A stretch of 27,124 nucleotides of DNA from Scytonema sp. UIC 10036 (GTDB taxonomy: Bacteria > Cyanobacteriota > Cyanobacteriia > Cyanobacteriales > Nostocaceae). Positions 16,156 to 23,964 of the stretch are shown piece after piece (the first letter of the stretch is position 1; each line of letters starts with the position of its first letter). The notes under the pieces are model-generated. The model saw only the letters and a program-made list of their open reading frames with translations. It was not told the origin of the DNA and searched no databases. Location of the stretch: the NCBI RefSeq assembly GCF_009725235.1, contig NZ_WJFC01000182.1, forward strand, positions 1 through 27,124, given 5' to 3'. The translations under genes and the position numbers were made by a program.

Positions 16156-17157
16156 CTAATATCTCCAAATAAAGTTATAACGATTGCCAAACCCAAAAAC
16201 AAAAACTATACGATATCCATCCACACAAGCTAGCCATTGACCGTTTTCAGTTTGATGGGGATCAATGTTGTGCATTCCAATTTTATTCCAACCATGACCG
16301 CTAGCTTTAAGGATGGAATTGTGTGTAACTGCAACTTCCTGATAACTTTTTGTAGTCAGTTCAGTAATTTCAAAAACTCGAACTTGATTGCCGTAAAAAC
16401 CCTCAACATCTTGAGTATATCGAAAAATTCTTCCATCAGAGATAACAACTCTACCCCCCGGTCTAGCGATATTAAAATTTTCTTGAATAACAGGACTACG
16501 AGGATGTGCAATCCAATTACCCATTAACTCACTAGCATAGTAAAGACACAAGATATTCCCCTTAAACGAAGTAGTAAACAGCCACCACATATCGTTGTAA
16601 TAAAAAATAGAAGAATCTACATAATCAGAACCATCCAGTAAAGTTTTCACAAAAGACCATTGAGTCGGAAAATTTACCGCCTTATACAACCGAACAGAAT
16701 TTGCCTCATAACTTTCCGGAATCATATAGTAATCCGTATCCACTTTAAAAACATACGGATAAGACAAATGAAAAGGTTCATCAAGGACAATTTGCCGATA
16801 ATGCCACTTAAAACCATCATCACTCGTCGCTAAACCTATATCCCCCTGATTATCCCGACCATTTAACACCTCAAAAAACATATACCAAGTATTGCGATCG
16901 CAAACCATAAAAGGGTCAGCAACAAAGAGGGCTGGTACATCCGTAACATCCTTTGCAGTCAAAACCGGATTACTCATCCCATTAGGCGAACCAAAATCAA
17001 ACAGAGATTCACCCACATAAATCCCAATACACCACTCACATCTTCTTCTAATAAAAGACCTCGCTAACTTCTTAAAATAAGAAATATTCTTCCCATCCCC
17101 CACAGACAGAGAATCAAACCTTTGAAAAATATTATGCAACCCCAACTCAACACTCAT
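16156..17157 (-). CDS. Five-bladed beta-propeller protein, GINT1_N-like (GH43/GH117-like fold)
   Basis: 333 residues from the chosen start, with no signal peptide. Sequence resembles the N-terminal domain of glucosamine inositolphosphorylceramide transferase 1 (GINT1_N) found in bacterial polysaccharide loci. Repeated blade motifs are visible: VADPFMVCDRNTWYMFFEVL (79-98), GDIGLATSDDGFKW (105-118), LSYPYVFKVDTDYYMIPES (131-149), VDSSIFYYNDMWWLFTT (180-196), ARPGGRVV (231-238). Acidic residues at GH43-like positions include D81, E148 and D181. It may bind or process a sugar nucleotide or glycolipid in the cytosol; the reaction is unknown. The longer frame needs a GTG at 17187, but GGGAGG sits directly before an ATGATG pair at 17160/17157, so the start is at one of these. 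It precedes the FemAB-like gene by 11 bases, suggesting coupling. Confidence 0.72.
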   Translation of the reverse strand: MSVELGLHNIFQRFDSLSVGDGKNISYFKKLARSFIRRRCEWCIGIYVGESLFDFGSPNGMSNPVLTAKDVTDVPALFVADPFMVCDRNTWYMFFEVLNGRDNQGDIGLATSDDGFKWHYRQIVLDEPFHLSYPYVFKVDTDYYMIPESYEANSVRLYKAVNFPTQWSFVKTLLDGSDYVDSSIFYYNDMWWLFTTSFKGNILCLYYASELMGNWIAHPRSPVIQENFNIARPGGRVVISDGRIFRYTQDVEGFYGNQVRVFEITELTTKSYQEVAVTHNSILKASGHGWNKIGMHNIDPHQTENGQWLACVDGYRIVFVFGFGNRYNFIWRY

Positions 17158-17187
17158 CATTCCTCCCTTTGTAACGAAAACCTGCAC

Positions 17188-17296
17188 TCTCTTTTTCCTC
17201 TGCGTCCTCTGCGTCCTCTGCGGTTCAAAAAGAAAAATTCATAATTCAAATAAGTTTGTAGTTGCGATGCAAGCGCTCAAGCGCAACTACGAACCA
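17188..17296. repeat. Composite interspersed repeat, copy 2
   Basis: Same unit as 12790-12905. The left arm is CTCTTTTTCCTCTGCGTCCT with a repeated CTCTGCGTC, the spacer is AAAAATTCATAATTCAAATA, and the right arm forms the perfect 9-bp stem GTAGTTGCG (17258-17266) with CGCAACTAC (17282-17290). A nested GCGCT-CA-AGCGC hairpin lies within it. It lies between the dehydratase stop and the next gene and may act as an intercistronic structure. Confidence 0.85.
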
Positions 17297-17314
17297 TTTT
17301 TCTTATCAACTGAG

Positions 17315-19327
17315 TTAGAGCGGTTTTAAACTTCCTAACCCATGAAAACTTTCTGGAACCGTAACACCCCACTTATTACCCAAAGGCGTATAACTCCTCA
17401 AAGAATTCGAGCCATATCCAGGAACAAGTTCTTCAAGCAACAATTTGATAGTATGACAATCATTCTGATAAGCAGCTTGACACAAAGCATTTATGAGACA
17501 ATTCAAATTCTTAGAAATAATGCGACTAGCATTCTTCACAACAAATAAATTTTCGTGTTCCGTATTCTCATACTCCTCTCCAGGAACAAACAACTCTTCA
17601 AACAACTTTTCTCCCGGACGCAAACCTGTAAACACAATATCAATATCCTTATTCACCTCATATCCAGAAAGACGAATCAATTCCTTTGCCAAGTCCACAA
17701 TTTTCACAGGTTCGCCCATATTCAGCATTAACACCTCACCTCCATGACCAAGAATTGCAGCCTGTAAAACAAGTTGAACAGCCTCTGGGATAGTCATAAA
17801 ATAACGACAGATATCAGGATGAGTCACCGTAACCGGACCACCCGCAGCAATTTGCTTTTTAAACGTTGGTACAACACTTCCACGACTACCCAAAACATTA
17901 CCAAAACGCACTGCAACAAAAGGTTTGCCACTTTCTCTGGCAGCTTGCAAGACTAGCATTTCAGCAACTCGCTTACTTGCCCCCATAATATTGGTTGGAT
18001 TGACTGCCTTATCCGTAGAAATCATCACAAAGTGTTTCACGTCATACTGCAAAGCCAGATCCAGCAAATTTTTTGTTCCAAGTACGTTGTTAGTAATTGC
18101 TTCTGGTGAATTTAATTCCATGAGAGGAACGTGTTTGTGTGCAGCCGCATGAAAAATCACATCAGGTTGGAATTGCTCAAAAGCGTATTTCAGCCTATCT
18201 CGAAAGCGGATATCAGCAATAAAGGTAGAAACACAGGGAATTTCTATTTGAGAGACACAATTTTTTTTCAAACCTTGAACAAACTGTTCGAGTTCTTGCT
18301 GAATATTGAATACAGAATTTTCTCCGTGTCCTATCAGTATGATTTCAGCAGGACGGCATCTAAAGATTTGACGGCACAATTCACTGCCAATCGATCCACC
18401 CGCCCCTGTAATCAGCACTTTCTTGTCTCTAAGAAATCGTGAAACTTCTACAATATCCGTTTCTATGGGATCGCGTCTGAGCAAATCCTCAATTCGCACA
18501 TCCCGAATGCTATCGACTCGCACGCGCCCGTTGAGAATTTCATGTATCCCTGGTAGAGTACTCGGTTGTATTTCACTGGCTTTGCAAATGTCTACAATTT
18601 CTCGAATGACTTGTCCTGAAACTGTAGGCATGGCTATGATAACTTTATCAATATTGTGAGATTTTACAACATCAGCAATGCGATGGCGATCGCCAACAAC
18701 AGGAATACCGCGAATTCGTGCATGAAATTTTCGAGGATTATCGTCAATGAAAGCCACAGGATGAAAACCCAGTTGAGGATTTCTTTGCATTTCTTGAACT
18801 AAAGAAACCCCCGCACTACCCGCACCAATAACCAACACTCGTTTTTCTGAGTTAAATGTACGTGAGTTAACACTTTCCAACGCCCTCATACTAAAACGCA
18901 AAGCCCCTATAAAGAGACATGAAAGCAATCCATCTAGAAATGGCAGCGAATGTGGCAGATTGTCTACAGTATGATGATATATATAGTAGACAACGTAAAA
19001 AATTAAAGTTTGTATGATTACTGCAGCTGCCATCAACATGGCTAGAAAAGAGAGTTCTTCAACACTCGCATAGCGCCAGTAACGTCGGTAAAAACCACAG
19101 TTCCAAAATACACCTAGTTTCACTGTTAAAAATAGTATTGTGACTGCTGCTAAATCTGAAGCATATGGTTCTAAAGCAAGATTGCCATCTAAACGCAAAA
19201 TTAATCCCAGTATTGGGGTGATGGAGAAAATAACAAGATCGCAAATAAACAAATGACGGTTTCTCAGATTGAGCAAGCTGCTCACTAGAGCGTTCATCGA
19301 TTTTTGACCGAGCCATTGAGAAGTCAT
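17315..19327 (-). CDS. Membrane-anchored UDP-sugar 4,6-dehydratase (PglF/CapD/EpsC-like)
   Basis: First gene of the EPS operon. About four N-terminal membrane helices (roughly 25-150), a first Rossmann domain (VLVIGAGSAG, 164-173, numbered from the ATG at 19327), then the catalytic extended-SDR domain with GAGGSIGSELC (308-318). The active site is of the large PglF/CapD type: STDKAVNPTNIMGASK with T438, D439, K440 and Met448/K452 where most SDRs have Tyr/Lys. LRPGEKLFEEL near the C-terminus is also typical. The expected reaction is conversion of UDP-GlcNAc to the 4-keto-6-deoxy sugar, feeding the PglE/EpsN-like aminotransferase. The start is uncertain: ATG at 19327, ATG at 19300 (just before NALVSSLLNLRNRH, the usual family beginning) or TTG at 19408. 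No strong ribosome-binding site distinguishes them. Confidence 0.9.
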   Translation of the reverse strand: MTSQWLGQKSMNALVSSLLNLRNRHLFICDLVIFSITPILGLILRLDGNLALEPYASDLAAVTILFLTVKLGVFWNCGFYRRYWRYASVEELSFLAMLMAAAVIIQTLIFYVVYYIYHHTVDNLPHSLPFLDGLLSCLFIGALRFSMRALESVNSRTFNSEKRVLVIGAGSAGVSLVQEMQRNPQLGFHPVAFIDDNPRKFHARIRGIPVVGDRHRIADVVKSHNIDKVIIAMPTVSGQVIREIVDICKASEIQPSTLPGIHEILNGRVRVDSIRDVRIEDLLRRDPIETDIVEVSRFLRDKKVLITGAGGSIGSELCRQIFRCRPAEIILIGHGENSVFNIQQELEQFVQGLKKNCVSQIEIPCVSTFIADIRFRDRLKYAFEQFQPDVIFHAAAHKHVPLMELNSPEAITNNVLGTKNLLDLALQYDVKHFVMISTDKAVNPTNIMGASKRVAEMLVLQAARESGKPFVAVRFGNVLGSRGSVVPTFKKQIAAGGPVTVTHPDICRYFMTIPEAVQLVLQAAILGHGGEVLMLNMGEPVKIVDLAKELIRLSGYEVNKDIDIVFTGLRPGEKLFEELFVPGEEYENTEHENLFVVKNASRIISKNLNCLINALCQAAYQNDCHTIKLLLEELVPGYGSNSLRSYTPLGNKWGVTVPESFHGLGSLKPL

Positions 19328-19424
19328 AAATAAATATGTTTGAGATGTGTTGAAGAGACAAAATTTCAGATTGTCACCCGTCAGAAACGAGTGATATTTG
19401 TCAAGCAAGAAGCATTAGCCTTGA

Positions 19425-19452
19425 ATTTTTAGTCTGAAATTTTTAGTCTGAA
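19425..19452. repeat. Tandem 14-bp direct repeat at EPS operon 5' end
   Basis: ATTTTTAGTCTGAA occurs twice back to back (19425-19438 and 19439-19452). It lies about 100 bases upstream of the preferred dehydratase start, so it is in the leader or promoter region of the EPS operon. It could be a regulator site or a simple slippage duplication. Confidence 0.6.
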
Positions 19453-19663
19453 AGTCGCTTGTTACAAAATGAGACATTTGATGGTTGACATAAAGCCATT
19501 CCACGGCAACAGCTTCTTGTAAATGAGAAGCTGAAAATACTCTTGAAGACGCAGAAAACTATGCGTTACAGCTATACAGATCGAAAGCCGCAATATTTGA
19601 TGGTGTAGATATTAGAATCTCTTTAATTTCCAACATAAACGTAAAATTTGGGACACTTGTGAG

Positions 19664-19685
19664 GAAAATATTAAGAAAATATTAA
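19664..19685. promoter_or_regulatory. Tandem 11-bp direct repeat, candidate OmpR/PhoB-type site
   Basis: GAAAATATTAA is repeated exactly with an 11-bp period (19664-19674, 19675-19685). OmpR/PhoB-family winged-helix regulators bind as dimers to direct repeats of about this spacing, and such a regulator is encoded next door. The sequence is very AT-rich, so chance is possible. Confidence 0.35.
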
Positions 19686-20235
19686 AGACCTTCTTACGGA
19701 TACGAGATCTTCACTTGTGAATTGTTTGTAAGCGAGATATTGCAAGATTTCTAAGTTCTTAAAGAAGTCGAGAATCGCAACTTAACATATTGTAATTTTA
19801 TCTTTATAAAATTATTATATTTCTTTCTTATTCCTCCAAAGATAGAATACTAGCAATACTCTGATACGGAGTTGTCAGTAATTTGACTGTATACGTGAAT
19901 CTTAGATAAGTTTGAAAAGGTTGCTTGATATCACTTAAGTCACTTGTTCTTACTTTAAAGATGTTCATTCTCCTCAAGTATAAAATTTTCAATAATATTG
20001 TAGTTATATCTACGGCTATTGAGGCTCCTGAATATTTTTGTATTCATCAAATCTTTACACCTAAAGTTTAAATTAAAGTTGCCGTCAAGAGACTTCTATA
20101 TTAAACTGCAGTCTAGGTGTTATGGTTTCCTGTAGAAAAACGCAGCCAAAGTTTGTCATAACTTGGGCTAAGAAGTGATGTAGATTCAGCTAATTTTACT
20201 GAATCCAACAAAGTTTTTTGCCATTTTATTGTGTT

Positions 20236-20300
20236 TGAAGCTTAGCTTCAATCCCGATTTTGACTGGAACACAGCCAGTCAAAGAATTGTTAAAAATTCT
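20236..20300. promoter_or_regulatory. Three consecutive dyads upstream of the hybrid response regulator
   Basis: Dyad 1: TGAAGCT-T-AGCTTCA (20236-20250), perfect 7-bp arms. Dyad 2: TTTGACTGG (20259-20267) and CCAGTCAAA (20275-20283), perfect 9-bp arms with a 7-base spacer. Dyad 3: AGAATT (20283-20288) and AATTCT (20295-20300). The last ends 41 bases before the ATG. They could be operators or leader-mRNA hairpins; no T-tract follows. Confidence 0.5.
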
Positions 20301-20341
20301 TAGTACAGATAACAACAGAAATTTAGTGGGGATGAGTAATC

Positions 20342-22678
20342 ATGAGGGTTCTCATTGTAGAGGATAATGAATCAATCGTGAAATCACTCACTGCGCTCCT
20401 TCATTATCAAAGTTATGCAGTTGAAGTGGCAGGAAATGGTCAAGCGGCTTGGGACTTAGTACGAGCCTTTAACTACGATTTGATACTGCTTGATATCATG
20501 TTACCGGGACTTGATGGGATTAGTTTGTGTCGCCAGTTGCGATCGCACGGTTTTACAGTTCCCATCCTTTTGTTAACAGGTCGAGATAGCGGTCATGATA
20601 AAGCAATGGGGTTAGACGCAGGAGCAGATGATTATGTGGTAAAACCTTTTGACTGCAAAGAACTCATCGCTCGTATCCGTGCTTTATTGCGTCGAAATAG
20701 CTCAACTCAATCACCTGTATTAGAGTGGGGTAAATTGCGCCTCGATCCCAGCAATCTTGAAGTGTGCTATGAAGCACAACCCATACAGCTAACACCTAAA
20801 GAGTATGCTCTTTTAGAGTTGCTGATGCGTTATCCTAAAAGGGTCTTTAGTTGTAATGCAATTCTCGAACATATTTGGTCGTTTGAAAACACACCAACAG
20901 AAGAAGCAGTTAGAACTCAAATCAAAGGATTGCGACAGAAACTAAAGGCTGTGGGAGCCGCCGCCGATTTGATTGAAACTGTTTATGGCATTGGGTATCG
21001 TCTCAAAGCCTTACCAACAAAACAAAGAAGTCACATCTCTCTTAAGGGAGAAAGTCAACAGCAACAGCAGACATCACCAGCATTGGCTGAAGTTCAGCAT
21101 CGGTTTAAAGAAAGAATTAACCAGCACATAACTGTACTCGAACAGGCTGCTACAGCTTACTTGCAAGAAACACAGACTGAAGAACTACGTACTTTTGCCG
21201 AACGAGAAGCTCAGACACTCATAGCTTCATTATGTCATTATGGTTTGAACAAAGGCGCACAGTTAGCTCGTACAATCAAACATCACCTGCAACTCAGCCA
21301 ACCTTCAACTAAAGAAACCAAATACTTACATAAGTTAGTGATGGCTTTGCGTAAAGAAATTGAGTCTTCATCCCCAGGATCGGTGTCAAAGTTGGCAAAT
21401 TCCAAAGACGGACGCCCTAAACTATTAATAGTTGATAGCGATCGCCAACTCGCTCGTGAATTAGCCATCAGATCTAAAGCTCAAGGAATCATTGCAGAAG
21501 TAGCAACAACCATTACTGAAGTTAGGGATAAAATTGATTGTGTCCGCCCTGATGCCGTTTTACTTGACCCCATTGTCGGAAATACAACTGAAGAGAGTTT
21601 TGCCCTGCTAGCAGAACTTTTGTTACAAACGCCACCAGTACCTGTTGTGGTCTTTACAACCCATAGCAATTTGAATACTCGTTTGGAAGTGGCTCGATTG
21701 GGGGGACGCACTTTTTTACAAAAGCCAATGCCTGCGAATGAAGTGATACAAGTTGTTACGCATATCTTGCAACCAACTAACATTGGATCGGAAGCAGTAG
21801 TAATGGTTGCAGACAACAATCCCCAAACCCCAGCCACTTTACAAACTCTCCTAGAACCTTGGGGACTGAAAGCCATAGTCGAGAACAATCCCCAACAGTT
21901 TTGGGAAACTCTAGAAGCATCTACACCGGATTTGCTGATTGTGAACCTCGATATGCCCAACTTAAACGGAATTGAACTGTGTCAAGTGGTACGAAACGAT
22001 ATCCGTTGGGGTGGATTGCCAATTTTATGTCTTGCCAATAATATAGATGCCACAACTATTCATCAAATTTTTGCAGCTGGTGCAGATGATTTTGTCAGCA
22101 TCCCTATTGTAGGTCCAGAACTAGTCACCCGCATCCTTCATCGCTTGGAAAGAACTAAATTGCAACGGAGTTTAGCGGAAATTGACCCACTGACTAGAGT
22201 GTACAACCGTCATCGCGCCACTCAAGATTTGAACAAGCTACTGCGCTTGAGTTTGAGGCACAACCAACCCATGTGTTTGGCTATTCTAGAATTAGATAAG
22301 TTCAAGCAAATTAATAGTGATTTTGGTCATGCAGCCGGTGATGCAGTGCTGCGTCAACTCGGACAACTTCTACAGCGATCGTTTCGTGGAGAAGATGTTG
22401 TATCTCGTTGGGGTGGAGAGGAATTTGTAGTTGGTCTGTATGGCATGACTCGAAGCCAGGGACTCCAAAGAGTTGTTCAAATTCTGGAAACACTACAGGA
22501 GCAAAAGTTTACTGCCAGCAACAATAGCAAGTTTCAGGTAACTGCCAGTGCGGGTATAGCCCAATACTCTGAAGATGGGGACGATTTGCAGTCTTTATAC
22601 AAATCTGCCAGTATTGCTCTCAGTCGTGCTCGATCAACCGGATGCAACTCCGCGTTACCAGCAATTACACAAAATTGA
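20342..22678 (+). CDS. Hybrid response regulator REC-wHTH-Hpt-REC-REC-GGDEF (predicted diguanylate cyclase)
   Basis: 778 residues. Domains in order: REC1 (1-117; phosphoacceptor D51, K101), OmpR-type winged helix (125-222, ending TVYGIGYRLK), a glutamine-rich linker (239-243), an Hpt-like helical domain (about 247-340), REC2 (358-477; D409, K461), REC3 (484-603) and GGDEF (612-775). The cyclase motif RWGGEEF (689-695) is intact, with a canonical inhibitory RxxD (RGED, 682-685) five residues upstream, so c-di-GMP synthesis with product inhibition is expected. Two modules look degenerate: the Hpt phospho-histidine position is Q291 (EREAQTLIAS), and REC3 has N535 for Asp and I587 for Lys. DNA-binding and GGDEF outputs on one chain is notable. 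GGGG sits about 10 bases before the ATG. Gene is divergent from the EPS operon and may regulate it. Confidence 0.92.
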   Translation: MRVLIVEDNESIVKSLTALLHYQSYAVEVAGNGQAAWDLVRAFNYDLILLDIMLPGLDGISLCRQLRSHGFTVPILLLTGRDSGHDKAMGLDAGADDYVVKPFDCKELIARIRALLRRNSSTQSPVLEWGKLRLDPSNLEVCYEAQPIQLTPKEYALLELLMRYPKRVFSCNAILEHIWSFENTPTEEAVRTQIKGLRQKLKAVGAAADLIETVYGIGYRLKALPTKQRSHISLKGESQQQQQTSPALAEVQHRFKERINQHITVLEQAATAYLQETQTEELRTFAEREAQTLIASLCHYGLNKGAQLARTIKHHLQLSQPSTKETKYLHKLVMALRKEIESSSPGSVSKLANSKDGRPKLLIVDSDRQLARELAIRSKAQGIIAEVATTITEVRDKIDCVRPDAVLLDPIVGNTTEESFALLAELLLQTPPVPVVVFTTHSNLNTRLEVARLGGRTFLQKPMPANEVIQVVTHILQPTNIGSEAVVMVADNNPQTPATLQTLLEPWGLKAIVENNPQQFWETLEASTPDLLIVNLDMPNLNGIELCQVVRNDIRWGGLPILCLANNIDATTIHQIFAAGADDFVSIPIVGPELVTRILHRLERTKLQRSLAEIDPLTRVYNRHRATQDLNKLLRLSLRHNQPMCLAILELDKFKQINSDFGHAAGDAVLRQLGQLLQRSFRGEDVVSRWGGEEFVVGLYGMTRSQGLQRVVQILETLQEQKFTASNNSKFQVTASAGIAQYSEDGDDLQSLYKSASIALSRARSTGCNSALPAITQN

Positions 22679-22684
22679 CTTGAT

Positions 22685-22698
22685 AATTCTTAAGAATT
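22685..22698. terminator. Palindrome at the convergent gene junction
   Basis: AATTCTTAAGAATT is a perfect 14-bp palindrome in and beside the 11-base gap between two convergent genes, and it includes the TAA stop of the minus-strand gene. It is too short and AT-rich to be a confident intrinsic terminator. Confidence 0.25.
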
Positions 22699-23451
22699 GT
22701 TACGTTGCAGCATCCCATTCAATTGACCTTCTATCCACTGTACAAACATCTGCTGTAATATTTCTTGACGTACTGTAGCGCTTAGTTCAGATGGAATATA
22801 CTCTTCAACCATGAATAAATGACTCCCTCTCTCCGTGTTTACTGGTCCTATTAATTCTCCTATACTTGCATTAAAAACAACATCGGCAATTTCTGGTTTT
22901 AACTTGTATCGGTAAATTTTACCTTCACAACCACAGCAATCGCGCCGTCTCTCATCAATATCATATAGATGTGCCGCTTCATAAAAAGTAATTTCTTGCT
23001 CCGAAATCTGATAGAACAGCTCGTTCGCTAGCTGTTCGTAAGGCACAATCAATTGATAAAGCAATACTCGCTCGAAATCTGGCTGATGTTGGATGAAATA
23101 TATTTCCGTGTGTTGAGAGAATAAGACCTCAGCCAATTTTTGTTGCAATAGGCGATCGCGAATACTTGCTTTCCAATCATCTGCTGTCAGTAAGTGCGCC
23201 TCCAGCCACACGAAAAGATCGCTATCTGTTGCCAACCGCTGCTCCCTCTGCAAGTGGTTTATCTCAGATTGAATTTCTTCAGGAGTCACTATTAAACCTT
23301 GTTCCAAAGCAGCCTTGTGAATAATTCTTTGATAGATAATTTTTTGACAAATTTCCTTCAACTGTAGAGTTTTTCGCAGATAAGTAATAATTTCTCTGTC
23401 GTTGATAGATAATCCCAAAAAATTCACAGTGTAGGATTTGTCGTTATACAT
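22690..23451 (-). CDS. PpiC-type (parvulin) peptidylprolyl isomerase family protein
   Basis: 253-residue protein resembling the cyanobacterial SurA/PpiC-like family. A helical N-terminal half has KEICQKIIYQRIIHKAALEQ (32-51) and TPEEIQSEINHLQRE (56-70). The parvulin-like part is at about 135-220: VLLYQLIVPYEQLANELFYQ, ITFYEAAHLYD, KPEIADVVFNASIGELIGPV, then GSHLFMVEEY. There is no signal peptide, so unlike SurA it is predicted cytosolic. The loop that usually carries a GG(D/E)LG-type motif reads RRRDCCGCEGKIYR, with three cysteines close together, which is unusual. Ribosome-binding site GAGGA lies about 11 bases upstream. It converges on the hybrid regulator with an 11-base gap. Relatives in cyanobacteria sometimes accompany export systems, but none is visible here. 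Confidence 0.75.
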   Translation of the reverse strand: MYNDKSYTVNFLGLSINDREIITYLRKTLQLKEICQKIIYQRIIHKAALEQGLIVTPEEIQSEINHLQREQRLATDSDLFVWLEAHLLTADDWKASIRDRLLQQKLAEVLFSQHTEIYFIQHQPDFERVLLYQLIVPYEQLANELFYQISEQEITFYEAAHLYDIDERRRDCCGCEGKIYRYKLKPEIADVVFNASIGELIGPVNTERGSHLFMVEEYIPSELSATVRQEILQQMFVQWIEGQLNGMLQRNNS

Positions 23452-23964
23452 AACAACTTTTTTCCTCGTCTTATAAATTTTGTAGTCTACATATGACTAT
23501 AATTTTATTTCTCTAATATAGGTAGGGTGGGCTGTGCAGGGAGAAAAATTTACTAGCCAACTTTAACCAAGCAGTATTAGAAAGAGAATTGCCACTACAT
23601 TTTCAGTTTAAAAAAAAAAATTGAGGAAATTGTGAGCAAGCAGTCGTGATGAATGGGTTTGTCTTAAATCTTAACTAATAGGTAGAATTACGAAGACCTA
23701 CGTAAGCAACCTTGATGAAGGGAGTATTTTTAACGGAGTTAACACGTAATTTGGTTTGTGATTTTGCTACCTCATCTTCACAAGATTCTCACATTGTTAA
23801 CCTAGCATGAAAATATTCCGGTAAAAACAACACGTCCTGAAAACCGCGAACACATCAAGTTTAAGAGTTAATGCTTAATCACAGCCACTCTCTACCCAAG
23901 TTTTAATATCAACTACTTTATCAATCGTTTATTACTCCACCTGCAACCGGAGGTAAAAAATATT
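23452..23964. other. Intergenic region between PpiC-like and zinc-ribbon genes
   Basis: 513 bases, AT-rich, with an A11 run at 23610-23620. It should contain divergent promoters for the flanking genes. I see no convincing ORF, repeat or hairpin in it. Confidence 0.6.

Larger units (their letters stand above)
19328..20341. other. Divergent intergenic region between EPS operon and response-regulator gene
   Basis: About 1 kb, AT-rich, with no convincing ORF. It must hold the promoter of the minus-strand EPS operon and that of the plus-strand regulator, but I cannot place either with confidence. Structured elements are listed separately: a tandem 14-bp direct repeat at 19425-19452, a tandem 11-bp direct repeat at 19664-19685, and three consecutive dyads at 20236-20300. 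Confidence 0.7.

Noticed and set aside
20332..20367. Tiny upstream ORF (MSNHEGSHCRG) overlapping the regulator start
   Set aside because: Its ATG directly abuts the GGGG that would have to serve as ribosome-binding site, while the spacing fits the ATG at 20342.
21481..21960. 159-codon open frame on the minus strand opposite the hybrid regulator
   Set aside because: Serine/threonine/valine-rich composition of a reverse-frame shadow; the plus strand encodes REC2 and REC3.
22690..23451. Peptide-export or RiPP-maturation locus around the PpiC-like gene
   Set aside because: No exporter ATPase, HlyD-type protein or precursor peptide was found nearby.
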